A stretch of DNA of 9,036 bases from contig JAADFP010000068.1 in assembly GCA_013152825.1 (NCBI GenBank), positions 1 through 9,036 of the forward strand, in the 5' to 3' direction. A program made the translations under genes and the position numbers. This document shows, in pieces, positions 1-5,783 of the stretch. The notes under the pieces are model-generated. The model was not told the origin of the DNA. It saw only the letters and a list, made by a program, of their open reading frames with translations, and did not search any database. The stretch's first letter is position 1; each line of letters opens with the position of its first letter. The DNA comes from Caldisericota bacterium (lineage in GTDB: Bacteria; CAIJMQ01; JAADFP01).

Positions 1-192
1 CTGAAGGTCTCCGCTAAGGGTTATGGGGTCGGTTTTCATGGCCAGGAATTTGTCTCCCATCTCTATCACTGCAACGTCTCTTCCTATCCCGGGACCGCTG
101 AGAATTCTTTTGTCTTTGAGCGGTATGCTGGAAAGGAGTTTATCTAAAAGAGAGAAGGGTAGCTTTCCTAGGGGTAATTTATTATTTTTCAT
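1..192 (-). CDS. AIR synthase-related / HypE-like protein, N-terminal part (runs off window)
   Basis: Sixty-four codons are visible from an ATG at 192; the frame stays open to the window edge, so the C-terminal part is missing. The protein starts MKNNKLPLGKLP, then has a short helix (SLLDKLLSSIPLKDKR) and the stretch GPGIGRDVAVIEMGDKF followed by KTDPIT. A leading LGKLP segment, a GPG.G.D.AVI motif and a TDPIT motif are typical of the N-terminal ATP-binding domain of the PurM/AIR-synthase superfamily, especially the HypE (hydrogenase maturation) and 'AIR synthase related' groups. The ATG overlaps the TGA of the upstream recombinase gene (ATGA), so translation is probably coupled; an AGAGG lies directly before the ATG, too close to be an ideal ribosome binding site. 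No hydrogenase maturation genes are in view, so a true HypE role is not supported. Superfamily is fairly sure; substrate is unknown. Confidence 0.72.
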   Translation of the reverse strand, partial: MKNNKLPLGKLPFSLLDKLLSSIPLKDKRILSGPGIGRDVAVIEMGDKFLAMKTDPITLSGDLQ

Positions 193-1067
193 CCTCTTGG
201 ATGGTATTTTTTATGCACCTCTTTTAGGTAGCTCCTGTCCACCTGCGTATAAATCTGGGTAGTGGAGATATCTGCGTGTCCCAGGAGCTCCTGCACTATT
301 CGCAAGTCTGCTCCGCCCTGCAGCAGGTGCGTGGCGAATGAATGCCGTAGTGTATGAGGAGATACTTTTCGTAATCCTGCTTTCCTGGCCATTCTTTTTA
401 TCATTACCCATATCCCCTGCCGGGTGTAGGGCTTTCCCCGGGGGGTAAGAAAAAGATAGGGAGAACTGTTTTTATCGATGGAGGGTCTTACTTCGGATAA
501 ATATTTTTTCAGCCATTTTTCGGCTTCTCTGCCGATAGGGACAATTCTTTCCTTACCTCCCTTCCCTTTTACCCGCAGGAATCCTGCCTCCAGATCAACG
601 GCACTGCAGGGAAGACCTACCAGCTCACTCACTCTTATCCCTGTGCCGTAGAGTACTTCCAGAATTGCCCGCCACTTTATCCCCTTCTGTGTCTCCGGTG
701 AGGGAAGGTCTAAAAGAGTCAATACTTCTGCCTGGCTTAAAGCGTGTGGGAGCCTTTTGCCTCTACGAAAGGAAAGGAGATTTGCGGTTGGATCTTCGTT
801 GATTACTCCTTCCTGCATAAGAAACCGGATAAAACTTCTCACCGCAGATAATTTCCGGGCAATAGAACTTACCTGCAAGCCTTTTTTTCTCAAGTGTATG
901 ATAAATTTCCGCAAGTCCTCTTCCCTGATAGAGGTCATCTCCCTTTTCTGCGCATGGAAAAAGGATTTAAACTGGTTGAGGTCTGAAGCATAACTGGAGA
1001 GCGTACGGGGAGAGACCCCTCTTTCAATTTTGAGATAGTAGAGAAAGTTGTTAATTACACTTTCCAT
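189..1067 (-). CDS. xerD: Tyrosine recombinase, XerD/XerC type
   Basis: Site-specific recombinase that would act with FtsK at dif to resolve chromosome dimers. The N-terminal SAM-like core-binding domain starts MESVINNFLYYLKIERG and the catalytic domain follows. Numbered from this Met (292 aa, the usual Xer size), the full catalytic set is present: Arg145 (GTGIRVSEL), Lys169 (GKGGKER), His238 and Arg241 (HTLRHSFATHLL), His264 (LLGHADIST) and the nucleophile Tyr273 (TQIYTQV). The tail LKEVHKKYHPRG resembles XerD more than XerC, but with one Xer gene in view the choice is tentative. I chose the ATG at 1067 because family members begin at this point; the frame continues upstream to a TTG at 1100, adding 11 residues without clear homology. 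Neither start has a convincing Shine-Dalgarno. The gene overlaps the next minus-strand gene by 4 bp. There are no integron or phage genes nearby, so a housekeeping role is more likely than integrase activity. Confidence 0.9.
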   Translation of the reverse strand: MESVINNFLYYLKIERGVSPRTLSSYASDLNQFKSFFHAQKREMTSIREEDLRKFIIHLRKKGLQVSSIARKLSAVRSFIRFLMQEGVINEDPTANLLSFRRGKRLPHALSQAEVLTLLDLPSPETQKGIKWRAILEVLYGTGIRVSELVGLPCSAVDLEAGFLRVKGKGGKERIVPIGREAEKWLKKYLSEVRPSIDKNSSPYLFLTPRGKPYTRQGIWVMIKRMARKAGLRKVSPHTLRHSFATHLLQGGADLRIVQELLGHADISTTQIYTQVDRSYLKEVHKKYHPRG

Positions 1068-1079
1068 AACATTTGTTAG

Positions 1080-1085
1080 ATTATA
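1080..1085 (-). promoter_or_regulatory. Possible -10 box (TATAAT) for the xerD operon
   Basis: On the minus strand a perfect TATAAT lies 12 bases before the ATG at 1067. No good -35 hexamer is found at 16-18 bp spacing. If used, the transcript would have a leader of only about six bases, nearly leaderless, which would fit the lack of a Shine-Dalgarno. The site also falls inside the coding frame if the TTG at 1100 is the start. Weak evidence only. Confidence 0.28.
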
Positions 1086-1127
1086 ACACTCTTTAAACAA
1101 CTCTTAGAAATAGCCGGCAGAATTACC

Positions 1128-1156
1128 TTGACTTGGAGGAGCTTTAATGGTAAATT
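1128..1156 (+). promoter_or_regulatory. Sigma70-like promoter for the 1182-4700 operon
   Basis: TTGACT (1128-1133), a 17-bp spacer and TAAATT (1151-1156) match the sigma70 consensus TTGACA-N17-TATAAT at 5/6 and 4/6 positions. It sits in the 114-bp region between divergent genes, with the predicted transcription start near 1163, just before the ribosome binding site of the tiny basic gene at 1182. Position and spacing support it; no transcript data are available. Confidence 0.6.
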
Positions 1157-1181
1157 TCATACCAGAAAGGAGAAAGTTGAT

Positions 1182-1277
1182 ATGCCTTGTGGAAGAAAAA
1201 GATTAAGAAGAAAAATGAAAACTCACAAGTTGAGGAAAAGAAGAAAACGTGATCGTCACAAGAAAAAGAATCACTGA
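1182..1277 (+). CDS. Tiny basic ribosomal protein-like, bS22/mS38 (AURKAIP1/COX24 domain)
   Basis: A 31-residue protein starting MPCGRKRLRRKMKTHKLRKR and ending RDRHKKKNH. More than half the residues are Lys, Arg or His, with no acidic residue except one Asp. The pattern 'MP.G.KR.R.KM.THK.RKR.R..RHKKK' is, from memory, that of the AURKAIP1/COX24-domain mini-proteins of several bacterial phyla, related to mitochondrial mS38 and actinobacterial bS22, which bind rRNA in the small subunit. The ribosome binding site is strong (AAAGGAG at 1166-1172, nine bases before the ATG) and the gene lies directly after a promoter, 29 bp before the protease gene, so it is first in the operon. It is short enough to be missed by gene callers. 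The low-complexity composition could arise by chance, but start, binding site and family-like order argue for a real gene. Confidence 0.75.
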   Translation: MPCGRKRLRRKMKTHKLRKRRKRDRHKKKNH

Positions 1278-1306
1278 GGGAGTTTTCTTATAGCTTAAGG
1301 TGGTAG

Positions 1307-2527
1307 ATGAAACGTAAATTAGCGTTATTAGTTTTTTCTTTTGCACTGCTCATTTTCCTTGCTGGAAATTCTCCCTCTCAAGAAGAAACTATTTACCCTC
1401 AGCTTGAGCTTTTTGCCAAAGTTATTGCTATTGTTCAGCAGAGCTACGTCAAGGAAGTATCCACAAAGACCCTTATCGAGGGTGCTTTAAAGGGGATGAT
1501 TGCTTCCCTGGATCCTTACAGCGAATTTATGACACCCCAGGAATACGAAGACATGAAGATAGAAACAGAGGGTAAGTTCGGCGGAGTGGGAATGGTAATC
1601 ACTTCAGAAAAGGGAATAATCACCGTTATCTCTCCTATTGAAGATACTCCTGCTTTCCGGGCAGGGATTAAACCGAGAGATAAAATCATAGAGATTGAGG
1701 GCGAATCTACCAAAGGATGGAGTACACAAAAAGCAGCTCACAAATTGAGAGGTAAGCCCGGCACCAAGGTTCACTTCAAGATATGGAGGGAAGGGGATAA
1801 TGGTGTAAAATCTTTTACCATTACAAGAGAAATCATAAAAATAAATAGTGTGAAAGGCCCCAAGATTTTTGATGATAAAATTGCCTATATCCGCCTGAGT
1901 GTCTTTCGGGACAGAATAGACAAAGAATTAAAGAATGCTCTATCTGAAGTCAAAGAAAAACATATTTCTGCCCTCATCCTGGATTTGAGAAATAACCCGG
2001 GAGGGTTGCTGGATGAAGCAGTTAAAGTAAGTGATTTATTTCTCCCCCGGGGGAAACTTGTGGTTTATACCCAGGGAAGAAACAAGAAGAATCGAAACGA
2101 TTATTTCTCTACTAATGATCCCTATTTCACCTCGCCCTACCCAATAGTGATTCTGGTGAACAAAGGCAGTGCATCTGCTTCCGAGATAGTTTCTGCCGCT
2201 CTTAAGGACTGGGGGGTAGCTATTTTACTGGGTGAAAAGACTTTTGGGAAGGGCTCTGTACAGAGCATATTACCTGTAGAAGATAACTATACCCTACGGC
2301 TTACTACTGCCCATTACTATACTCCTGATAATATATGTATAGAAGGGAAAGGATTAGCCCCTGATATAGAGGTAAGTTTGAAGCCAGAAGAAGAGGAAAA
2401 AGTCTTAAAAGCATTCATAGAAGGGAAGAAGGAAGGCGATATTCAACTACAGAAGGCCCTGGAATTTCTGAAGCAGGAAATGAGCAAATCTGATAACGTG
2501 GTAGCGAAGGATAAAGTTGAAAATTAG
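1307..2527 (+). CDS. S41 family C-terminal processing peptidase (CtpA/Prc-like)
   Basis: A secreted serine protease that cleaves proteins near their C-termini outside the inner membrane. Residues 1 to about 24 form a signal peptide (MKRK, then a hydrophobic run to LAGNS); there is no lipobox cysteine. A helical N-terminal segment (30-85, including SLDPYSEFMTPQEY) is followed by a PDZ domain (about 90-170, GKFGGVGMVI through PAFRAGIKPRDKIIEI) and the S41 catalytic core (190-355). The Ser-Lys pair is Ser290 in GSASASE and Lys315 in FGKGSVQ, with Gln319 four residues on, as in E. coli Prc (Ser430, Lys455, Gln459). At 406 aa it has the usual CtpA length, with a charged tail. The ATG at 1307 has AAGGTGG just upstream. 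The next gene is a divergent polysaccharide deacetylase, a neighbour also seen for ctpA in proteobacteria, which hints at cell-wall hydrolase control. Substrate unknown. Confidence 0.94.
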   Translation: MKRKLALLVFSFALLIFLAGNSPSQEETIYPQLELFAKVIAIVQQSYVKEVSTKTLIEGALKGMIASLDPYSEFMTPQEYEDMKIETEGKFGGVGMVITSEKGIITVISPIEDTPAFRAGIKPRDKIIEIEGESTKGWSTQKAAHKLRGKPGTKVHFKIWREGDNGVKSFTITREIIKINSVKGPKIFDDKIAYIRLSVFRDRIDKELKNALSEVKEKHISALILDLRNNPGGLLDEAVKVSDLFLPRGKLVVYTQGRNKKNRNDYFSTNDPYFTSPYPIVILVNKGSASASEIVSAALKDWGVAILLGEKTFGKGSVQSILPVEDNYTLRLTTAHYYTPDNICIEGKGLAPDIEVSLKPEEEEKVLKAFIEGKKEGDIQLQKALEFLKQEMSKSDNVVAKDKVEN

Positions 2528-2606
2528 GCCGGTCTGCGAATTCACGATTATTTAGATTTAGAATTGTTTTTCGACCTCGACGTTACCTGGAAAGCGGAGG
2601 ATTATC

Positions 2607-3684
2607 TTGAGCAGGGATGAAAAGTGGCTACTGGGTGGAGTCCTCCTTTTTGTCTCTTTCAGTCTAATTATCTGGTGGGGTATTAAATATTCCCTCTTTC
2701 AATCTACTTTTCTTTCTTCCCAGGTAGAGGAGTTTCTTAATCAGACCTTTATCCACATGGGTATCGGGGAAGAAAACATAGCAGAGAAATTTTCCGAAGA
2801 GAAAGAAGGGAAAATAGTTATCTATGAAACCATAATTATTCCCAGAAGCAAAGAATTTGTAGAAAAATTATCCCGCAGACTCAAACAAGCCCACTTTTCC
2901 GTCTCGCTCCAGAAAGAAGGAGGAATATTTATCCTCAGTGTGGGAAAAGGCAGTTTCAAAACCCATATTATAAAGTTCAAGAGTAGAGAGAAATCTTCTC
3001 TTTCCACTACTAAAAAGCCCTTTCTGGCGGTGGTGATTGACGATATAGGATACGGAGGAGAAGGGGATAGGCTTGTGCTTACTTTGCCGTCTGAGGTAAC
3101 TCTTTCCTTTTTGCCCCCGCACTCCCTATGCAGAGAGACTTTCTCGCCAGGCTAAGAAAAAAGGATTTGAAATCCTTCTCCACCAGCCCCTGGAAGGAAG
3201 AAACGTAGACCCTTATCCTAATCCCGGGGTGATAACCTGTTCCATGAGTAAGGAGGAAATGCAGAAGATATTAAACAATAATTTTGCCACGGTAGAGGGA
3301 ATAGTGGGAATAAACAACCATGAAGGCTCTGTTTTCACTTCGCGCCATAAACCTATGGAAGAGTTTCTTTCTCTGGTAAAAGGAAAAAACCTGTTCTTTT
3401 TAGATTCTCTTACTACTTCCAGGAGCCAGGTGGAAAAAGTGGCACAACAGTTTGGTATCCCTGTGCTCAAAAGAGACATATTCCTGGATAACGAAAAAGA
3501 CCCTGAGTATATTCATAAGCAGTTTCAAAAACTCCTCTCTATTGCTCAGCGGAGAGGTTACGCTATTGCCATCGGGCATTCCCGTGCTGTAACCATAGAA
3601 ACATTAAAAAAAGAATTGGAGAAGAACAAAGATAAGGTTAGCCTGGTTCATCTTTCCTTTCTCCTTAAGGATAACAATCCTTGA
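2607..3684 (+). pseudogene. Divergent polysaccharide deacetylase (YibQ/DUF610 family), interrupted by a +1 frameshift
   Basis: Two reading frames together make one family member. The first (2607-3155) has one membrane anchor (residues 8-25), a low-complexity stalk and the start of the deacetylase-fold domain with VIDDIGYGG (Asp145, Asp146), then goes off frame after FLP and stops. The second frame continues without a gap through YAERLSRQAKKKGFEILLHQ, VEGIVGINNHEGS, FFLDSLTTSRS, RDIFLDN and AIAIGHSR to 3684, all PF04748 motifs. Removing one C from the run at 3114-3118 joins them as FLPRTPYAERL, matching the LP..P.A.E pattern of YibQ, and gives 358 aa. The TTG start at 2607 has GGAGG six bases upstream. 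The gene lies between an S41 protease and tsaD and overlaps tsaD by 4 bp (TTGA). It may be a sequencing error, a recent mutation or a +1 recoding site. Family role in the envelope is poorly known; deacetylase activity is not proven. Confidence 0.85.
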
Positions 3685-4700
3685 ATACACCTGTTATGCC
3701 AGCTGCAACCGGAGAAATTGTTCTGGGGATAGACACCTCCTGTGATGATACTTCCTGCGGTATTGTAAAAGGGGGCAAAAAAGTCCTTTCCTCGGTGGTA
3801 AGTTCGCAGGATAGCATACATGCGCCTTTTGGCGGCATTGTGCCGGAGGTAGCTTCCCGTGCCCACGTAGAAAGAATTGCCTGGGTGGTGGAAGAAGCAA
3901 CGGAAAGGGCTGGGGTTTCTTTTGAGCAGGTAAAGGCAATCGGGGCAACGCAGGGTCCCGGGCTGCCGGGATCTCTGCTGGTGGGATGGGAATTTGCCAA
4001 GGCATTATCTTTTGCCATAGGCATTCCCTTTATAGGAGTTAACCACATAGAAGCACATCTGTTTTCTCCCTTCCTGGACAGGGAGGAAGAAATAGATTTC
4101 CCGGTTCTGGGATTGGTGATTTCCGGAGGGCATACCCTGCTTGCCTATGCAAAAGAACCTTTCCGTTTTTCTTTGCTTGGCCAGACGCGGGATGATGCTT
4201 GCGGAGAAGCTCTGGACAAAGTAGCCAGGATACTGGGACTTCCTTATCCGGGAGGTCCCCACCTGGAGAAAGCGGCGGAGAAAGGCTCGCCACGGCGAAT
4301 AAAGTTCCCCACGGCTATTCTTCCCGGTACCTACGATTTTAGCTTCAGTGGGATAAAAACGCATGCATGGCGGGTATTCCAGGAGAACAAGTATTCCAGA
4401 GAGGATATTGCTGCTTCTTTCCAGGAGGCAGTAATAAATATTTTAGCCTCCAAGCTGTTGTATGCCATCAATTCCCTGCCCGTGAAAAGTATTGTGGTAG
4501 GTGGAGGAGTGGTGGCTAACCGTAAGTTAAGAAATGTACTCTCCCATATCCAGACGGAATCAAATATTCCTGTTTACCTGCCCTCACCCTCCTATACCGT
4601 GGATAATGGGGCCATGATAGCAGGCCTTGCCTATTACCTGATGAAGGAAGGTAAAGCTTCCCAAAAAGAAGAAGACATCAAACCCGCGTTGAGTCTATGA
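3681..4700 (+). CDS. tsaD: tRNA N6-adenosine threonylcarbamoyltransferase TsaD (Kae1 family)
   Basis: Transfers the threonylcarbamoyl group to A37 of ANN-decoding tRNAs to make t6A, working with TsaB, TsaE and TsaC in the cytoplasm; nearly universal and usually essential. The ASKHA-fold protein has the start motif LGIDTSCDDTS, the metal motif NHIEAHLFSP (His122, His126), SGGHT (148-152), DDACGEALDKVA, the FSFSGIKT segment, GGGVVANRKLR and PSPSYTVDNGAM with the third metal ligand Asp308. Its 339 aa is the normal bacterial length. The TTG at 3681 overlaps the TGA of the upstream gene, with AAGG ten bases ahead; an ATG at 3696 is an alternative that drops five residues and still keeps all motifs. 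Translational coupling to the frameshifted upstream gene is likely if TTG is used. tsaB, tsaC and tsaE are not in the window. Confidence 0.97.
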   Translation: MNTPVMPAATGEIVLGIDTSCDDTSCGIVKGGKKVLSSVVSSQDSIHAPFGGIVPEVASRAHVERIAWVVEEATERAGVSFEQVKAIGATQGPGLPGSLLVGWEFAKALSFAIGIPFIGVNHIEAHLFSPFLDREEEIDFPVLGLVISGGHTLLAYAKEPFRFSLLGQTRDDACGEALDKVARILGLPYPGGPHLEKAAEKGSPRRIKFPTAILPGTYDFSFSGIKTHAWRVFQENKYSREDIAASFQEAVINILASKLLYAINSLPVKSIVVGGGVVANRKLRNVLSHIQTESNIPVYLPSPSYTVDNGAMIAGLAYYLMKEGKASQKEEDIKPALSL

Positions 4701-4709
4701 TTTTAGACT
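4692..4709 (+). terminator. Short hairpin over the tsaD stop codon
   Basis: AGTCTA (4692-4697) and TAGACT (4704-4709) form a perfect 6-bp stem with a six-base loop holding the TGA stop. There is no T-run afterwards, so as an intrinsic terminator it is poor. The right arm is part of the first heptamer repeat, so it may be an accident of the repeat sequence. Confidence 0.25.
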
Positions 4710-4722
4710 TTAGCTGTTAGAC
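4702..4722 (+). repeat. Heptamer tandem repeat, TTTAGAC family, 3 units
   Basis: Three 7-bp units in exact phase, TTTAGAC, TTTAGCT and GTTAGAC, begin one base after the tsaD stop codon. The same unit returns directly after the metal-sensor gene at the end of the window. Confidence 0.6.
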
Positions 4723-4728
4723 TGGGGG

Positions 4729-4770
4729 AGTAGTTAGTAGCGAGTAAATAGTAGTGGGTAGCGAGGGAAG
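4729..4770 (+). repeat. Heptamer tandem repeat, AGTAGCG family, about 5-6 units
   Basis: Units in 7-bp phase read AGTAGTT, AGTAGCG, AGTAAAT, AGTAGTG and GGTAGCG, with a decayed sixth (AGGGAAG). The period is 7, as in the neighbouring repeats, but the unit is different. It is noncoding by appearance; no open frame here resembles a protein. Confidence 0.6.
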
Positions 4771-4783
4771 GGATGTGCAGGGA

Positions 4784-4905
4784 GTGGATTCCTGTCTGTC
4801 CTCCTGACATGTGTCGTGGGGGGCTTGCGCGGGAATGACGAAGGAGAAGATGGAGAAGAAAGAGGCACAGATCCGCCTGTCATACCCGCGGAAGCGGGTA
4901 TCCAC
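4784..4905. repeat. Nested inverted-repeat element (MITE-like intergenic repeat)
   Basis: The outer ends GTGGATTCC (4784-4792) and GGTATCCAC (4897-4905) are inverted copies at 8 of 9 positions. The inner pair GGGAATGAC (4831-4839) and GTCATACCC (4879-4887) is likewise inverted at 8 of 9. The right half contains an 8-bp perfect stem, ATACCCGC and GCGGGTAT (4882-4901), with a GGAA loop. The left half appears split by about 30 bases that are not part of the repeat. Motifs of the type 'GTCATnCCCGC...GCGGGnATCCA' are common dispersed repeats in many bacterial genomes and are often mis-translated as WIPASAGMT peptides. There is no transposase in view. It may be a dispersed non-autonomous element or structured-RNA repeat. 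Confidence 0.6.
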
Positions 4906-4913
4906 TTCCTTTG

Positions 4914-4948
4914 AAACTCTAAATAACAAACCCTAAACTCTAAACAAA
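4914..4948 (+). repeat. Heptamer tandem repeat, AAACTCT family, 5 units
   Basis: Five units in 7-bp phase: AAACTCT, AAATAAC, AAACCCT, AAACTCT and AAACAAA. The first and fourth are identical. This is the third heptamer family within 250 bp. No gene overlaps it. Confidence 0.6.
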
Positions 4949-4962
4949 CTACAACCCCTTGT

Positions 4963-5003
4963 CTGCCTCCCCGCTCGTAGGTCGGGAGCTGGCAGGGGAG
5001 CAG
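4963..5003. repeat. GC-rich inverted repeat (hairpin)
   Basis: CTGCCTCCCC (4963-4972) pairs with GGGGAGCAG (4995-5003) with one bulged base, around a 22-base loop. GC-rich against AT-rich surroundings. No T-run follows, so it is not a typical terminator. It may be another short dispersed repeat, or a remnant of one. Confidence 0.4.
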
Positions 5004-5009
5004 GCGGAG

Positions 5010-5280
5010 TGGTATCTTCTTCATGATTAAGTTTTTAATAGCTTCTCCATTTTATCAGGAGGCGCTCTTCTTTTTACAGGAACTTTAAGACATTACCCTC
5101 ATCCTCTCTTACCCTCTTACTTTATGATTAGCATATATACTATTCATATATTTCTCGAGTAAACCCAATCTGAGAAAAAATCTCTTTGCTTGTTGAATCA
5201 AGAACTAAAACCGATATGTAGAGATTGTTTTAAAAAGTGAGAAAATATCATTCTTCACGGCTGTGTGATACACTATCCTC
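5010..5280. other. AT-rich spacer with no recognisable gene
   Basis: Both strands lack an open frame with protein-like sequence or a ribosome binding site followed by more than a dozen codons. There is no tRNA-like cloverleaf and no riboswitch that I recognise. Runs such as GCATATATACTATTCATATATTTC near 5130 are AT-rich and slightly self-complementary. I see nothing further to name here. Confidence 0.5.
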
Positions 5281-5309
5281 TTGCAGTATATGTTCTTTTA
5301 TGGTATATC
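5281..5309 (+). promoter_or_regulatory. Candidate sigma70-like promoter for nifU
   Basis: TTGCAG (5281-5286), a 17-bp spacer and TATATC (5304-5309) match the consensus at 4/6 and 5/6 positions. The predicted start is near 5316, giving a leader of about 65 bases before the ATG at 5381. An AAGGAG ribosome binding site lies at 5365-5370. I see no clear IscR or other operator palindrome. Confidence 0.5.
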
Positions 5310-5380
5310 TTACCCTGATAGAACCTGGAAAACAGAAGAAATTTTTCCGTTAATTAAATTAGATAAGGAGAAGTTTATTT

Positions 5381-5770
5381 ATGCAGTATTCTAAAAAAGT
5401 AATGGAGCATTTTATGGATCCTCACAATATGGGAAATATTGAATCTCCCGATGGAGTAGGGAGAGTGGGTAACCCTATTTGTGGGGATCTCATGGAGATA
5501 CAGATTAAAGTAAAGGAAGGGAAAATAGAGGATATTAAATTTAAAACTTTTGGCTGTGCGGCTGCTATTGCCACTTCCAGCATGATAACTGACCTGGCGA
5601 AAGGAAAGACCATAGAAGAAGCGCTGGAAATCAGCAGGAATAATGTGGCAGATGCCCTGGAAGGGTTGCCTCCCATAAAAATGCACTGTTCAAATTTGGC
5701 CGCGGATGCGCTTCATTCAGCCATAAAGGATTACCTGGCTAAGCAGAAAAAATCAGCCGTGGATAAATAG
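5381..5770 (+). CDS. nifU: Fe-S cluster assembly scaffold, NifU N-terminal domain type (Clostridium-type NifU / IscU)
   Basis: Cytoplasmic scaffold on which a cysteine desulfurase builds Fe-S clusters before transfer to target proteins. The 129-aa protein is a single IscU/NifU_N domain. The three cluster cysteines are Cys34 (GNPICGD), Cys59 (FGCAAAIATSSM) and Cys103 (MHCSNLAADAL), with the conserved Asp36 two residues after the first. The start MQYSKKVMEHFMDPHNMG and KMHCSNLAADALHSAI match the short stand-alone NifU of clostridia and many anaerobes. It lacks the ferredoxin-like and C-terminal Nfu domains of nitrogen-fixation NifU, so no link to nitrogen fixation is implied. A good AAGGAG precedes the ATG at a spacing of ten. 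No cysteine desulfurase (nifS/iscS) is adjacent in the window, and the gene appears to be transcribed alone. Confidence 0.94.
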   Translation: MQYSKKVMEHFMDPHNMGNIESPDGVGRVGNPICGDLMEIQIKVKEGKIEDIKFKTFGCAAAIATSSMITDLAKGKTIEEALEISRNNVADALEGLPPIKMHCSNLAADALHSAIKDYLAKQKKSAVDK

Positions 5771-5783
5771 GATTCTCTATCCT
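5769..5783. terminator. Small hairpin in the 6-bp gap between convergent genes
   Basis: AGGAT (5769-5773) and ATCCT (5779-5783) pair around a five-base loop. Further GG/CC and A-T pairs outside are possible with bulges. It covers the stop codons of both nifU and the sugar kinase gene, with A/T-rich sequence on both sides, so it could act weakly in both directions. The stem is short and no better terminator is seen. Confidence 0.3.

Noticed and set aside
189..1067. Phage or integron integrase
   Set aside because: Length, lack of extra integrase domains and the housekeeping neighbours fit a Xer recombinase; no att site, cassette or phage gene is seen.
1068..1100. Eleven-residue N-terminal extension of the recombinase from a TTG
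   Set aside because: Family alignment starts at the ATG at 1067; the extra residues contain a TATAAT and have no match in Xer proteins.
2528..2606. Terminator between the S41 protease and the deacetylase gene
   Set aside because: Only a 5-bp AATTC/GAATT stem with a 16-base loop ahead of GTTTTT is visible, too weak to call, and the genes are in the same direction with 79 bp between them.
3665..4364. Long open frames antisense to tsaD
   Set aside because: They mirror codon bias of tsaD on the opposite strand, show no domain and lack start signals; tsaD accounts for the region.
4702..5003. CRISPR array
   Set aside because: Repeats are 7 bp in direct phase with no spacers, or inverted repeats; no cas gene is present.
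4717..5024. Minus-strand open frames (about 70 and 96 codons) with WIPASAGMT-like and Pro/Ser-rich peptides
   Set aside because: They lie wholly across heptamer and inverted repeats, have no ribosome binding site, and encode the well-known translation artefact of a dispersed repeat.
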